This document shows positions 52,832-61,769 of a DNA stretch of 64,000 bases, piece after piece. The stretch spans positions 1-64,000 of IMG/VR virus record IMGVR_UViG_3300030202_003049; one strand, 5' to 3'. The position numbers and the translations under genes were made by a program. Within the stretch, counting starts at the first letter, position 1; the number at the start of each line of letters is the position of its first letter. The stretch is from a virus. The notes beneath the pieces were generated by a model. That model was not told the origin of the DNA and ran no database searches. It was given only the letters and a program-made list of their open reading frames with translations.

Positions 52832-53703
52832 TGTATGTATCCTGTTCCTATAACTTCGTGTTCCATGTGGGTCTCAACAAAAGTGTTTCTGTCCTCCCAC
52901 AAAACATTTTCAATCTTGTGTCTCGCAAGATGTACAGCAACGAGTGAGTTTGAAGGATATCTGGACAAATATTGTCCGGGAATTGTTATCATGCCATTGT
53001 CGCCTGTCGCACATGCAACGTACCCAAGAAGTTGGGCGCCATCATAAGAATAAACTGCAATGGTAACCATGAACGTAGAATTTGTTCCAGATGGAGACCA
53101 CCAGAAATTTGTGCCATTTCTATTGATTGGTGCAGCAAATGCATAAGATGGATCGGTGTAAAGCAGTTCCTGTGGTGTAATCGAGTCAAACCCATGAAAA
53201 GAGCGAAACTTAAAACTTCCCTCTTGGGTGTTTACTTCATGCTCTGTGTCTCTGTCGTATTGGGTCTCGTAAATACCAGCATCATAATCATCGCCAACCT
53301 TGGCCATTACAATCTCTCTAAAGTTGTTGATAACATTGATGTTTGGCCCCACGTTGATTGATTGAACAGAGGGGTTGGTAAATGTTAGGTTCTCAGTGCA
53401 TTCGCCTTGAGGAACAACCCACTCAGTGTGAGATTGATTGGTCGGATCATGAAACTCAGCATGAAGAGTAATTGAAATCTCCTGTGGTTCTCCGACACAC
53501 GCTGGGCATGCGACCTGACGTGCATAATAACTAAAGTACCCTCCGATACCCTCTGGTCCTGGGTTTGGAGAGGTACCGGGTTGGGCTTCTGGTTGTGGCG
53601 AGACAGATGTGTCAATCACTGTTGTATCGTTTGTATCAGTAGGATTGTTTTTATACTTTACTAATCCAACCTCGGTACACGCTAATAAAATTGCTAATAA
53701 CAT
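52828..53703 (-). CDS. Secreted lipoprotein, unknown function
   Basis: A 291-residue predicted lipoprotein: MLLAILLAC (lipobox LLAC), a low-complexity linker (NPTDTNDTTVIDTS, Pro/Gln-rich), and a beta-rich body with a Cys pair (CPACVG). The Thr/Asp linker is typical of myxococcote surface lipoproteins. GAGGAGAAGAAA before ATG 53703. It is in a unit with the amidohydrolase; a hairpin GGAAG/CTTCC lies in the leader. Confidence 0.78.
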   Translation of the reverse strand: MLLAILLACTEVGLVKYKNNPTDTNDTTVIDTSVSPQPEAQPGTSPNPGPEGIGGYFSYYARQVACPACVGEPQEISITLHAEFHDPTNQSHTEWVVPQGECTENLTFTNPSVQSINVGPNINVINNFREIVMAKVGDDYDAGIYETQYDRDTEHEVNTQEGSFKFRSFHGFDSITPQELLYTDPSYAFAAPINRNGTNFWWSPSGTNSTFMVTIAVYSYDGAQLLGYVACATGDNGMITIPGQYLSRYPSNSLVAVHLARHKIENVLWEDRNTFVETHMEHEVIGTGYIQ

Positions 53704-53756
53704 TTTCTTCTCCTCACTTTATCTCACTGGAAGTCGTTCTGCTTCCGTATAATTAT

Positions 53757-53785
53757 AGTCTAACATAACAAACAGGCATTGTCAA
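53757..53785 (-). promoter_or_regulatory. Promoter of the lipoprotein unit
   Basis: TTGACA at 53780-53785, 17 bp, TAGACT at 53757-53762, TGT extension. Confidence 0.7.
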
Positions 53786-53793
53786 TAAATAAT

Positions 53794-54831
53794 TCATCTA
53801 TTCTTCACAAACACCGAGTTAAACTGCTGAGTACATCGAACGAATGTGGTACATTTGCTTAGTTGCTTTAGGGTTGGTGCGCCAACATACGTACAAGTTG
53901 AACGAATGCCTCCCAATAAATCTCTAATTGTATCTTCAACGCTTCCTTTATATGGAATCTGCACTGTTCTTCCCTCTGAAGATCTGTAGTCTGCAACGCC
54001 GCCAGAGTGTTTATTCATCGCGGTATCGGAAGACATTCCGTAAAACTGTATCATCTTTTGGCCGTCAACTTCTATTATTCGTCCTCCGCCCTCTTCATGA
54101 CCAGCCAACATACCACCAAGCATTACGAAGTCAGCACCAGCGCCAAAAGCCTTTGCTACATCGCCAGGACAAGTGCATCCACCGTCGGCTATAATGTGCC
54201 CTCCAAGGCCGTGTGCAGCATCAGCGCACTCAATGACCGCAGACAGTTGTGGATAGCCTACACCGGTCTGTATGCGCGTTGTACAAACAGATCCAGGACC
54301 AATACCAACCTTTACAACGTCTGCTCCAGCGAGGATCAACTCCTGGGTCATGTCAGCAGTCACAACGTTTCCTGCTATGATGTTCTTCTCAGGATAGTCG
54401 GCTCTAACTTGTCTTACAAAGTCAACGAAATGTTCTGAGTATCCGTTAGCAATGTCAATACAAATCCAGTAAAGATCAAACTCATCTATTATTTCTCTTG
54501 CTCTAATGTATTCTTCTTGGTTTGTCCCAATGCTAATCGCAGCGCATGATTTAGTAAATAGTCTCCAGATGTTTCTGTTCCAATCGCCAAACGTATGTTG
54601 CTTTGTAATACAGGTAAACATACCTTCTGAACTTAAAGCCTCGGCAATCCCAAATGTTCCGACTCCATCCATATTTGCAGCCATAATTGGCACACCTTTC
54701 CAGGTTTTACCACTATTGCGAAAAGTAAACGTTCTGTTTAGATTTACTTCTCCTCGACTCTTTAAGATGCTCCTCTTTGGGCGAATAAGCACGTCCTTGT
54801 AGTCAAGTTTAATTTCATTGTCAATTCTCAT
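53794..54831 (-). CDS. guaC: GMP reductase
   Basis: A 345-residue IMPDH/GMPR-family barrel, matching GMP reductase rather than IMPDH (no CBS domains): [20 protein letters not shown], catalytic Cys183 in [64 protein letters not shown] and [12 protein letters not shown]. It converts GMP to IMP with NADPH, useful for salvaging host purines. AAGGAGACATC before ATG 54831. Confidence 0.95.
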   Translation of the reverse strand: MRIDNEIKLDYKDVLIRPKRSILKSRGEVNLNRTFTFRNSGKTWKGVPIMAANMDGVGTFGIAEALSSEGMFTCITKQHTFGDWNRNIWRLFTKSCAAISIGTNQEEYIRAREIIDEFDLYWICIDIANGYSEHFVDFVRQVRADYPEKNIIAGNVVTADMTQELILAGADVVKVGIGPGSVCTTRIQTGVGYPQLSAVIECADAAHGLGGHIIADGGCTCPGDVAKAFGAGADFVMLGGMLAGHEEGGGRIIEVDGQKMIQFYGMSSDTAMNKHSGGVADYRSSEGRTVQIPYKGSVEDTIRDLLGGIRSTCTYVGAPTLKQLSKCTTFVRCTQQFNSVFVKNR

Positions 54832-54853
54832 GATGTCTCCTTGTTGTGTTAGT

Positions 54854-54882
54854 AAGATAACACGACATCATAAGTTTGTCAA
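54854..54882 (-). promoter_or_regulatory. Promoter of guaC
   Basis: TTGACA at 54877-54882, 17 bp, TATCTT at 54854-54859, TGT extension. Confidence 0.83.
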
Positions 54883-54885
54883 GTA

Positions 54886-56382
54886 TTAATCCTCATCTTC
54901 TTCTAGATCTTTAAGTCTTCTCTCTATCTTTTTGACCTTTCTCTCTAACAAGTCTGCATCAAAATCAGCAGTAAGAGCAAGTTTCTTATCTACATTGGCA
55001 AGTTTTGATTTCATCTCTTTTAGTTCCGCTTGAATCTTGGCATTAGCAGTTTGACATGGTGGAGGTTGAGCACCTGCCAATCCATCGGCTTTTGCCTGTA
55101 ATTCCATCTGCTTCATTTTCTGCTCATGCTTTTGTTCACTGTATTGAGTGTAAAATTTCCAAGCGGCTCCACCACCAACAACCGCTATGATTGCGAGCAG
55201 CAAGCCAAGAGTTCCGTCTCCACCGGTTGATTGAGATAGTTGGGTTAATTGCTCAGGTGTTACGGGTGCTGCTGGTTGCAGTTCGTATGACTCTGTCTTA
55301 GGTCCTAGTTTTGGGTCTTTCATTGATTTTTCTCCGCTTGATTTGTTAACATCAGACCTTGAGCGTTTAGTTTTGGTTTTTTTTGATACAATGGGTGATT
55401 CTGCCGGAGCAGTTGTTACCACTTCAGTTGTATCTTTTTCAAGATCTTCAATTACGTCATATTTAATTAGTTCCTCAGAGGACACTTCTTCTTCTGGTTC
55501 TTCAGTAACTTCTGTTTTCTCTTCAACGGGTGAAACTTCTTCTGTTTCCTCCTCCTCTTCCGTTGGTTTCTCTTCCTCCTCCACAGGCTTTTCTTCTTCC
55601 ATTGGTGGTTGTTTTTTCTTGCCAAAATCCATTGAGATGGACAGCATAAAATTAGTTGAACTTCCCAGGTTAGAGTTTGTTCCAATAGAAAACGCTGGCA
55701 TTACAAAAACTTTACCAACCTTGCTTCTCGCCGCTATTGTAACCTGTGAAGGTATTTTGTCTTGTGTAAATCTAGTTGTGTATTCTAAGTTAAGTCGGTG
55801 CTTCTCTGTTCCAACATAAGTTCCAAAAGATGTCTCTAAAGAAACAGAAGACACGTCGTGTGTAATAGCGGAGACAGCAACACCATACTTCTCTTTTTTA
55901 ATACCAGCAGATAACATAAACCCATTGGTAGAGTCTTTATTTACAGCATCAAACGATTTTATACCAGCAAGACCGATCTCAGATTCACCAATGGCACCAA
56001 AGGCAATACCCGCAATCACATCAGTTGTTTGGAAAAACTCTGGTGGTGCTCGGGTTCCTGATGACTTTTGACCTGCTACATTTAAAGAAACAAACGGGTG
56101 CAAGTAATCGTCGCCGAATGATTTTTGGATGGATGCATCAAAATGACCTAAGTGCTCGATGTAAGGATCAAGTATCTCGCCGGTCGTTGTGCTCATAGAA
56201 ACATAGGGGGTCGGTGAATAACCCATATTGATTCTAGTTGTTAGTTTGCTACTGACATGAGGAGAGTTAACTCTTGCATAATCATCACCAACTGGGACAT
56301 CATAAAGAAGATAATCTGGTACATCTTCTGCCTTCGCTACGAGCATTAGGGAGAAAAATAAAACTAAGACTTTAAACAGCAT
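54886..56382 (-). CDS. Putative envelope-spanning protein
   Basis: A 498-residue protein. Signal peptide (MLFKVLVLFFSLMLVAKA) is followed by a ~260-residue beta-rich domain with strands like an outer-membrane barrel (LTTRINMGYSPTPYVSMSTT; FMLSISMDFGKKKQ). Then come a ~110-residue Glu/Pro/Thr-rich and basic linker, a membrane span (LLLAIIAVVGGGAAW), and a C-terminal coiled coil (MKQMELQAKAD; KLANVDKKLAL). Outer barrel, long linker, inner span and cytoplasmic coiled coil would allow it to bridge the envelope. No family recognised. Confidence 0.72.
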   Translation of the reverse strand: MLFKVLVLFFSLMLVAKAEDVPDYLLYDVPVGDDYARVNSPHVSSKLTTRINMGYSPTPYVSMSTTTGEILDPYIEHLGHFDASIQKSFGDDYLHPFVSLNVAGQKSSGTRAPPEFFQTTDVIAGIAFGAIGESEIGLAGIKSFDAVNKDSTNGFMLSAGIKKEKYGVAVSAITHDVSSVSLETSFGTYVGTEKHRLNLEYTTRFTQDKIPSQVTIAARSKVGKVFVMPAFSIGTNSNLGSSTNFMLSISMDFGKKKQPPMEEEKPVEEEEKPTEEEEETEEVSPVEEKTEVTEEPEEEVSSEELIKYDVIEDLEKDTTEVVTTAPAESPIVSKKTKTKRSRSDVNKSSGEKSMKDPKLGPKTESYELQPAAPVTPEQLTQLSQSTGGDGTLGLLLAIIAVVGGGAAWKFYTQYSEQKHEQKMKQMELQAKADGLAGAQPPPCQTANAKIQAELKEMKSKLANVDKKLALTADFDADLLERKVKKIERRLKDLEEDED

Positions 56383-56402
56383 AATACTGTAAATAGTTAC
56401 AC

Positions 56403-57008
56403 TTACTCACTGTATCTAAAAACAGCAAACAAAAAGTTTTTTATCACACGTTCCGTACAGTCCTCTGTTTCCTCGCACTCGTAAAGTGCCCAAGAAAAAG
56501 TTTTCTTTTCGTTATCAATCTTCGCTGTGATTTTTTCTATCTCTTCCTTCAGAGAATCACAGAGAGGACCGAAATTTCTAGCGTTAACATCAAAGCGTTC
56601 AGCAAGATCAAACAAATCCCCCCACGAACCGTTATCAAAGGCCGCAGCAGCATCCTTAAAGGCTTGTTCATATTCATCATACCTTGGGTCTCCTTCTGGT
56701 AGACGATCAGGATGAAGTTTTTTGGCGAGATCTCGATACAACGACTTGTGTCTTACTTCTTTTGCTTTGTTCTCTACTATCTCTTCCTCTTCTTTAGGCA
56801 CAGGTTTGTTAGAAAATAGTTTTTCAACCTTCTCTTGGTTCTGTTCGTGAAGAGCCTGTAGGTCTATGTCATTCTCTGCACAGTACTTCCTATAGGTTCT
56901 CTCAAAGATAAGATGATACTCGCTCAATACGTCCTCAACAAACTCAAGTTCAAAACGTAACGAACGATACTCACTCAATAATTTTTTAAACTTAAGTTTC
57001 TTCCTCAT
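56403..57008 (-). CDS. J-domain protein
   Basis: A 201-residue protein. Residues 1-85 are helical and charged. Residues about 88-140 form a J domain: LYRDLAKKLHPDRLPEGDPR-Y with HPD, EQAFKDAAAAFDNG and DLFDLAERFDV. The C-terminus is a coiled coil. J proteins stimulate Hsp70 ATPase; this one could recruit the host DnaK for phage proteins. No glycine or zinc region, so a class C type. Confidence 0.85.
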   Translation of the reverse strand: MRKKLKFKKLLSEYRSLRFELEFVEDVLSEYHLIFERTYRKYCAENDIDLQALHEQNQEKVEKLFSNKPVPKEEEEIVENKAKEVRHKSLYRDLAKKLHPDRLPEGDPRYDEYEQAFKDAAAAFDNGSWGDLFDLAERFDVNARNFGPLCDSLKEEIEKITAKIDNEKKTFSWALYECEETEDCTERVIKNFLFAVFRYSE

Positions 57009-57912
57009 CGTATCCTAAATAGTCATTCCCGATTCCACGGGCCTTGTCGTTAACCAAAATGAAGTTTGGACGTTTGATTGGCTTCTCCATTGCTTTAAAG
57101 AATGCCATGTATTCTTCCCAAGATCCAATACTATGATAATTTTCAATTTCAATGCCATTTGCATCATCAAGATCAAACGGCTCAAACACTTTCTCTACCT
57201 CAAAGAATCTTGCCGACCATCTGTCTTCAACCGGAAGACGTTCTCTATCTTTGTAGTCCACATACCCTTTCCCAGGAACATGTATCCCTGATCCGGTTCT
57301 TATCACTCTACGAAAGTTTAAGAAGTCGTCTTTGCCAAATGTAAAAGAAGTGTAGAGGTTATCCTTTATGGTCTCGCCATTATGGGAAATGTAGAAGTTT
57401 TTATCAGATGAAATCAGACCACGATGCTCTCGCAACTGCCATGATGGAAAGTATCCATAAGGGAAACTGACATAGTATTTGTTCGGCACAACCCAGGTTG
57501 ATAAGTCACTAGCAATCTTAAAGCACACTAGTGAGCCATAAATAACAGACCATGATAAACAGTCTCTCTTGTCCCTATCTTTTGGATGAACCGGAACATA
57601 ATAGATTGGAATAAATTTTTTCTTCTCGGAAGGGTTCCAATCGTGTCTTCGATAAGAATAAACAGGATCCTCAACAAAGTCTCCCAGTTTCTCGCGTATT
57701 AAAGGCGATGCATCATCATTACAAATAACCCAAATTGTGTCACAGCCAGCGTAAGCACACTCCACCACCGCTGCTTCAATCAGCGTGTAATCCGGCGCTA
57801 TTGGCATCAAACAATCAGGGAGAACCTGGTTGAAGTCTAACTTTTGACCTGCAACTGGTACTATGCCAGCGAGGTGGAAGTAATTGGTATTATGCTCCTT
57901 AGTAACTTCCAT
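56992..57912 (-). CDS. Nucleotidyltransferase-like protein
   Basis: A 306-residue protein whose start, HLAGIVPVAGQKLDFNQVLPD, with TLIEAAVVECAYAGCDTIWV and ICNDDASPLIREKLG, has the Rossmann-type fold of sugar nucleotidyltransferases (GxxxPVAG..L.FN; lys-like). The second half is aromatic-rich (HPKDRDKRDCLSWSVIYG; SFPYGYFPSWQLREHRG). Such proteins are recalled from marine phages. May make NDP-sugars with the phosphomannomutase. Substrate unknown. Confidence 0.7.
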   Translation of the reverse strand: MEVTKEHNTNYFHLAGIVPVAGQKLDFNQVLPDCLMPIAPDYTLIEAAVVECAYAGCDTIWVICNDDASPLIREKLGDFVEDPVYSYRRHDWNPSEKKKFIPIYYVPVHPKDRDKRDCLSWSVIYGSLVCFKIASDLSTWVVPNKYYVSFPYGYFPSWQLREHRGLISSDKNFYISHNGETIKDNLYTSFTFGKDDFLNFRRVIRTGSGIHVPGKGYVDYKDRERLPVEDRWSARFFEVEKVFEPFDLDDANGIEIENYHSIGSWEEYMAFFKAMEKPIKRPNFILVNDKARGIGNDYLGYDEEET

Positions 57913-58646
57913 GCGTATGACTCCTCCTGTGTCAAATTGTAAATCTCATCAAAGGTCATTGGTGACTCAAAACGGTTAAGGACAATTCTTTTTTCCCACT
58001 CAATTTTAGTTCTGTGGATGATTGGATTGCCATTGTCTCTGTAACCGCTAATTTTACCTTTTAAACCGGCATCAGACATCATAGAGAGGCTTTTAAGTCT
58101 AGAGTAGACAGATGACACCTCTAGATCATCCAACGATGTCTCAGGGCATTGTGAGACCGCTATGAGGTCTCTAATGTTTGGCTTGGTTGGTCTTGGATAA
58201 AAAATGATTTTGTTTACGAAATCATTCTCTGTGTCCTGGATGTAATCTCTATCATGAGCGCCACCAACTCTGCACCAAAAATAGTCGTATACATCAATAA
58301 TTTTGCTTTTGTTTGTATCAAAATGCTGAACCTTGTCGCATTCAACAACAAAGTTTCTGTTCCTCTTGTTAATAATCTCAACTTGACCTCCTTCATGTCT
58401 TAAAGATTGTATATTGTCTGGGAATAAAAGAAGACCGGAAGCGTTCATTACGAAGCACATCCGATCCCATAGAGATATTGGTGTCACGTCACCAAACATA
58501 GAAAAATCGTAAAGATCAAAATTCGAACAAAACTCAAAAGGTCGCTGCGCCTCATGCAAAATGCAGTGACTGTTTGTTCTGAAAGCGTAAAGAAGCGTTG
58601 AAAACGTTTTCCCAATAACTAAATTTTCAACTCTTATCTTCTTCAC
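57861..58646 (-). CDS. Unknown protein next to nucleotidyltransferase
   Basis: A 261-residue protein starting MKKIRVENLVIGKTFSTLLY. NLVIGKTFSTLLYAFRTNSH looks like a nucleotide-binding start without a complete P-loop. Other parts: DYFWCRVGGAHDRDYIQDTE and RPTKPNIRDLIAVSQCPETS. Its 3' end overlaps the nucleotidyltransferase gene by about 50 bases, which suggests a functional pair. No family recognised. Confidence 0.7.
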   Translation of the reverse strand: MKKIRVENLVIGKTFSTLLYAFRTNSHCILHEAQRPFEFCSNFDLYDFSMFGDVTPISLWDRMCFVMNASGLLLFPDNIQSLRHEGGQVEIINKRNRNFVVECDKVQHFDTNKSKIIDVYDYFWCRVGGAHDRDYIQDTENDFVNKIIFYPRPTKPNIRDLIAVSQCPETSLDDLEVSSVYSRLKSLSMMSDAGLKGKISGYRDNGNPIIHRTKIEWEKRIVLNRFESPMTFDEIYNLTQEESYAWKLLRSIIPITSTSLA

Positions 58647-59361
58647 TTAGGCCTCTGACTTTTCTGTACGATTCAATTGCAACCGGCCATCTTTCTCTCG
58701 CTATTTCCAAGCATGCTTTTGCCACCTGTACTATTTCCCATTGGGCACCTTCGTGAATTCTCAAATCGATAAACTTTAGCAAGTTGTTCAAGTTCACAGT
58801 ACCATAATATTCTGTGTAAAGGTTCTGAGGAAGTACTCCTCTTGCCTGTTCTCTGCAAACACCAGCGGCCAATAAGTCGTCAAACAGTTTAACACTAGCA
58901 TTGTGATGGTTGGCTATCATAGTGGATGCCAAAACAGGTATTGGGTGAGAACAAGCAGGGTTATATCTTTGCAGCATTGGATTACAAGTATCATCAGGAT
59001 TACTTGCCTGTCTATTACTCTTGTGCTGGCTTCGGAACTCTTTTGGTTCGTAAAATCGGAGATCCTTATCTGTATATCGGCGAGAAATCTCATTATAAGA
59101 CCACGTTCTGTGTCTATGGTGTTGTGAACGGATAAACAAGGGCACTGTGAACTTAAATGTCATAACATTGTGTTCAAACGTGCTAGTGTGTTTGTGTTTG
59201 ATAAGGTAATTAATTAATTTCTTATCTCGACCATTCAGTTCTTGCTTTTCTACTCCAAATGATACTCTGGCAGAATTTACTACGGTGAGATCCGAACCCA
59301 TATGGTCAATGTATTGAACTTTTCCAATACCATCTCCAAACAATTCAATTTCGTTACTCAC
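58627..59361 (-). CDS. thyX: Flavin-dependent thymidylate synthase
   Basis: A 244-residue ThyX with the signature RHRTWSYNEISRRY (RHRxxSxNxxSxR), plus THF/FAD parts (SFGVEKQELNGRDKKLINYL; HTSTFEHNVMTFKF) and the C-terminal LRIHEGAQWEI. It makes dTMP from dUMP with FAD, so it takes the dUTPase product. The start was set at GTG 59361 behind GGGAGAGCAA; an ATG six codons upstream is the alternative. Overlaps the groES stop. Confidence 0.93.
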   Translation of the reverse strand: MSNEIELFGDGIGKVQYIDHMGSDLTVVNSARVSFGVEKQELNGRDKKLINYLIKHKHTSTFEHNVMTFKFTVPLFIRSQHHRHRTWSYNEISRRYTDKDLRFYEPKEFRSQHKSNRQASNPDDTCNPMLQRYNPACSHPIPVLASTMIANHHNASVKLFDDLLAAGVCREQARGVLPQNLYTEYYGTVNLNNLLKFIDLRIHEGAQWEIVQVAKACLEIARERWPVAIESYRKVRGLSEEDKS

Positions 59362-59629
59362 TTGCTCTCCCGAATACATAATTCTGTAGCATTAAATAGT
59401 GTGTCGTATCGTTTGTTTTCACTTCGTGAAGCATACGACGTTCACATACAATAATGTCTCCTACTTCAACCGGTATGTCAACATTTTTTGCTTTTGCCAG
59501 TACTTGAGCATGCAAGTAAGGCGACTTTTGCGGTTTGTATTCATTTGGCAGAACAATTACATTCTGCTCTTCTTCATTGTCTTCAATAGGCTCAATTAAT
59601 AGATGCCTGTTCATTGGTTCAAAGTTCAT
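59354..59629 (-). CDS. groES: Co-chaperonin GroES-like
   Basis: A 91-residue protein: NRHLLIEPIEDNEEEQNVIV-LP (mobile loop with IVL), YLHAQVLAKAKN, VEVGDIIVCERRMLHEVK. It matches the GroES fold and length. It would cap the phage or host GroEL. It is encoded 20 kb from the phage GroEL and directly upstream of thyX. GGAGGTAAC before ATG 59629. Confidence 0.88.
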   Translation of the reverse strand: MNFEPMNRHLLIEPIEDNEEEQNVIVLPNEYKPQKSPYLHAQVLAKAKNVDIPVEVGDIIVCERRMLHEVKTNDTTHYLMLQNYVFGRASE

Positions 59630-59648
59630 GTTACCTCCATAAAAAACT

Positions 59649-59690
59649 CCAACGTACTAATAATATAATACGTTGGAGGGTGTTTGTCAA
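59649..59690 (-). promoter_or_regulatory. groES promoter with inverted repeat
   Basis: TTGACA at 59685-59690, 17 bp, TATATT at 59662-59667. Eight-base inverted repeat CCAACGTA (59649-59656) / TACGTTGG (59669-59676) flanks the -10, a candidate operator. Confidence 0.8.
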
Positions 59691-59702
59691 GTTATTTTTT
59701 AA

Positions 59703-59891
59703 TTATTGATGAGAATTTTTAACTTCTTGAACTTGCTTTCTGACTTCTTTTAGTTCCTTTGAGGCCTCAAGGGTTGCTCGTCGTGCGCGAACTGCAGCAG
59801 CCTTGTACCCTCTGGTTCCTTTCTCAACTAACTCAAGATCCAAAAGTGACTCTTGAAGTTCAGCAATAATTTTTTCTACTTGTTCTCTCAT
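59703..59891 (-). CDS. Histone H1-like small protein
   Basis: A 62-residue protein: MREQVEKIIAELQESLLDLE, GTRGYKAAAVRARRATLEAS, KELKEVRKQVQEVK. It matches the small bacterial histone H1/Hc1-like family (GNKAAAxRARKxxLE). Such proteins condense DNA. AAAGGAGAAAAAC before ATG 59891. A frame to 59933 starts in the RNR 3' end. Confidence 0.8.
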   Translation of the reverse strand: MREQVEKIIAELQESLLDLELVEKGTRGYKAAAVRARRATLEASKELKEVRKQVQEVKNSHQ

Positions 59892-59902
59892 GTTTTTCTC
59901 CT

Positions 59903-61759
59903 TTAGAAAATTTCGCAAGCACCACCGGCGCAAGCCAATTCGCCCTGCAGATCTGTATTATCTTCTTCTTCCGATACTTTTGATAAATCAACAGATTTCA
60001 AAGATGGAAGCAGTGTCTCATATTCTTCTTTTGTACAGTCCTCAAAAGGTGCTTGTTTATAACTATGGTCCGAATGAGGTAAAACACTAAGACCGTTGTA
60101 AACTTTTCTGTTCAACCACATCCATTCACCTACTGCTCCCCACTCATCTGGCTTGATTGTAATGGTCGCAGAAACATTATGTGAATTCTGGCCTTTAATG
60201 TGCCCTGTACGTATCCATTCTTGTGACACTTGTCTTACCCTTTCTAAGAGTTGAAGCGCGGTCTCATGGCGTGTTATGGCTCCCTCTGGGGCTTTTTGAG
60301 GCACACTAATCACTGCTGTATCATGTGGTCTGAAATACTCATCCTCAATCATGGCAGGGTGATTTTTTGCCAAGTAATTGTAGATCGCTTCATTCTTTCC
60401 AACACGAATTCGACGAACGTAATATTCATTGTGCCATGCATGGATACCACTTGACGTTCCAAGAGTAAGAGAAGTTGTTCCTGCAGGTTTTACACAAGTT
60501 GTTCTTGCGGCTGGATTGATGCCAATCATTTCTGCAACTCTTTTATTCTCCTCCTTGACCGCCTTAGCGGCTGCTTTCATATCCAAGTTCAATACACCAC
60601 CGGAAGCGATACCAGTCATAGATACTCCAATCAAAGCATCTTTCTCTGTATTTCGTTGCCATACTGGTCGTAAGTAATGAAAGTCAGTGTAACTGGCCTG
60701 TAGTGTTCCAATGAACGCTGCTGCTTTGACTCTGGCCTCGTACTCTTCTTGTGTGTCAACATCACTAACGTTTACTTCTGTTAAATTACAGAATTGGTAT
60801 GGTCTTAAACCGATCTCACAGCAAGGGTTGGTTCCCCAGTCTTTATCATTGGAGAAGTAGAAGCCTGGTTCTCCGGATCCACTTGCTTTAACTCTGTCCC
60901 AGATATCCAAGAACGTATCACGGTCAATACGATGGCGCATAATAACCACACTGTTATTTGCACGACCTCTCTGAGGGTTAGTCTCCCACCAACTACCAAC
61001 TTTGGCAGACAGCATATCTTGATCGTCAGCACTGAAAAGAGAGATAAGAGCGGCTCTGCGAATACCGCCAGCAAGCACAGCATCAGCGATGTGACAAACG
61101 ATATCGTGTACTTCAATAGGCGCAAGAGTCTCTCCATTTTCTTTGTGATCTAAAATTCCTTTAATCTTCAACAAACACTCTTTCAGTGGCTGGGAGCCTG
61201 GTGCTTTTCCACCACTAGTTACCAGTCTAGCGCCTTTTGGGCGAATATCTGAGAAATCAAATCTTAACTGTGATGTTCCCTTGAAATAAGAAAGAACAAG
61301 GGCCTTAACGGCATCTGCCCATCCTTCAATTGAGTCTCCAATGAGATAACGCCTAGTTCTTTTGGTCGATGGTCTACGGATCTCTGGTAGTTTCTCGACG
61401 TGATGCTTCTGCACTGAGAAGCCCACTCCGGTTCCTCCTAAGAGAAGAAACATAATTTCACCAAAGACTCGAGGGTCATCAATAGGAGCAAAAGCACAAT
61501 TGAAAACACGATTGGGAGATACTTGGATTGGCTTACCACCGAACTGCATTGAACGCATAGATGGCAAAACTTTCTTATCAAGCACCATTTGATAATTATC
61601 TTTTATCTCTTTTCTCATCTTAGGGAATTTCTCTAAGTGCATATTCATGTTGCGAGTAACCAGTTCCTTCCAGTTCTCACGACGATTCTCGCTGTCTATG
61701 TATCTCGCATACTTCATATGGACAGTGATGTCCGATAGTATTTTCTTCTCCAAATCCAT
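59903..61759 (-). CDS. Class II ribonucleotide reductase
   Basis: A 618-residue B12-dependent monomeric-type RNR: FNCAFAPIDDP (first active Cys), GGTGVGFSVQ, NPCCEIGLRPYQFCNLTEVN (active-site Cys, Glu, and Cys), PAGTTSL, and C-terminal CAGGACEIF (redox Cys pair). Short length (bacterial type about 700-740 residues) fits the RTPR group found in many marine phages. It makes dNTPs without oxygen. Co-directional with the H1-like gene, which follows. Confidence 0.92.
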   Translation of the reverse strand: MDLEKKILSDITVHMKYARYIDSENRRENWKELVTRNMNMHLEKFPKMRKEIKDNYQMVLDKKVLPSMRSMQFGGKPIQVSPNRVFNCAFAPIDDPRVFGEIMFLLLGGTGVGFSVQKHHVEKLPEIRRPSTKRTRRYLIGDSIEGWADAVKALVLSYFKGTSQLRFDFSDIRPKGARLVTSGGKAPGSQPLKECLLKIKGILDHKENGETLAPIEVHDIVCHIADAVLAGGIRRAALISLFSADDQDMLSAKVGSWWETNPQRGRANNSVVIMRHRIDRDTFLDIWDRVKASGSGEPGFYFSNDKDWGTNPCCEIGLRPYQFCNLTEVNVSDVDTQEEYEARVKAAAFIGTLQASYTDFHYLRPVWQRNTEKDALIGVSMTGIASGGVLNLDMKAAAKAVKEENKRVAEMIGINPAARTTCVKPAGTTSLTLGTSSGIHAWHNEYYVRRIRVGKNEAIYNYLAKNHPAMIEDEYFRPHDTAVISVPQKAPEGAITRHETALQLLERVRQVSQEWIRTGHIKGQNSHNVSATITIKPDEWGAVGEWMWLNRKVYNGLSVLPHSDHSYKQAPFEDCTKEEYETLLPSLKSVDLSKVSEEEDNTDLQGELACAGGACEIF

Positions 61760-61769
61760 TTACGTCTCC

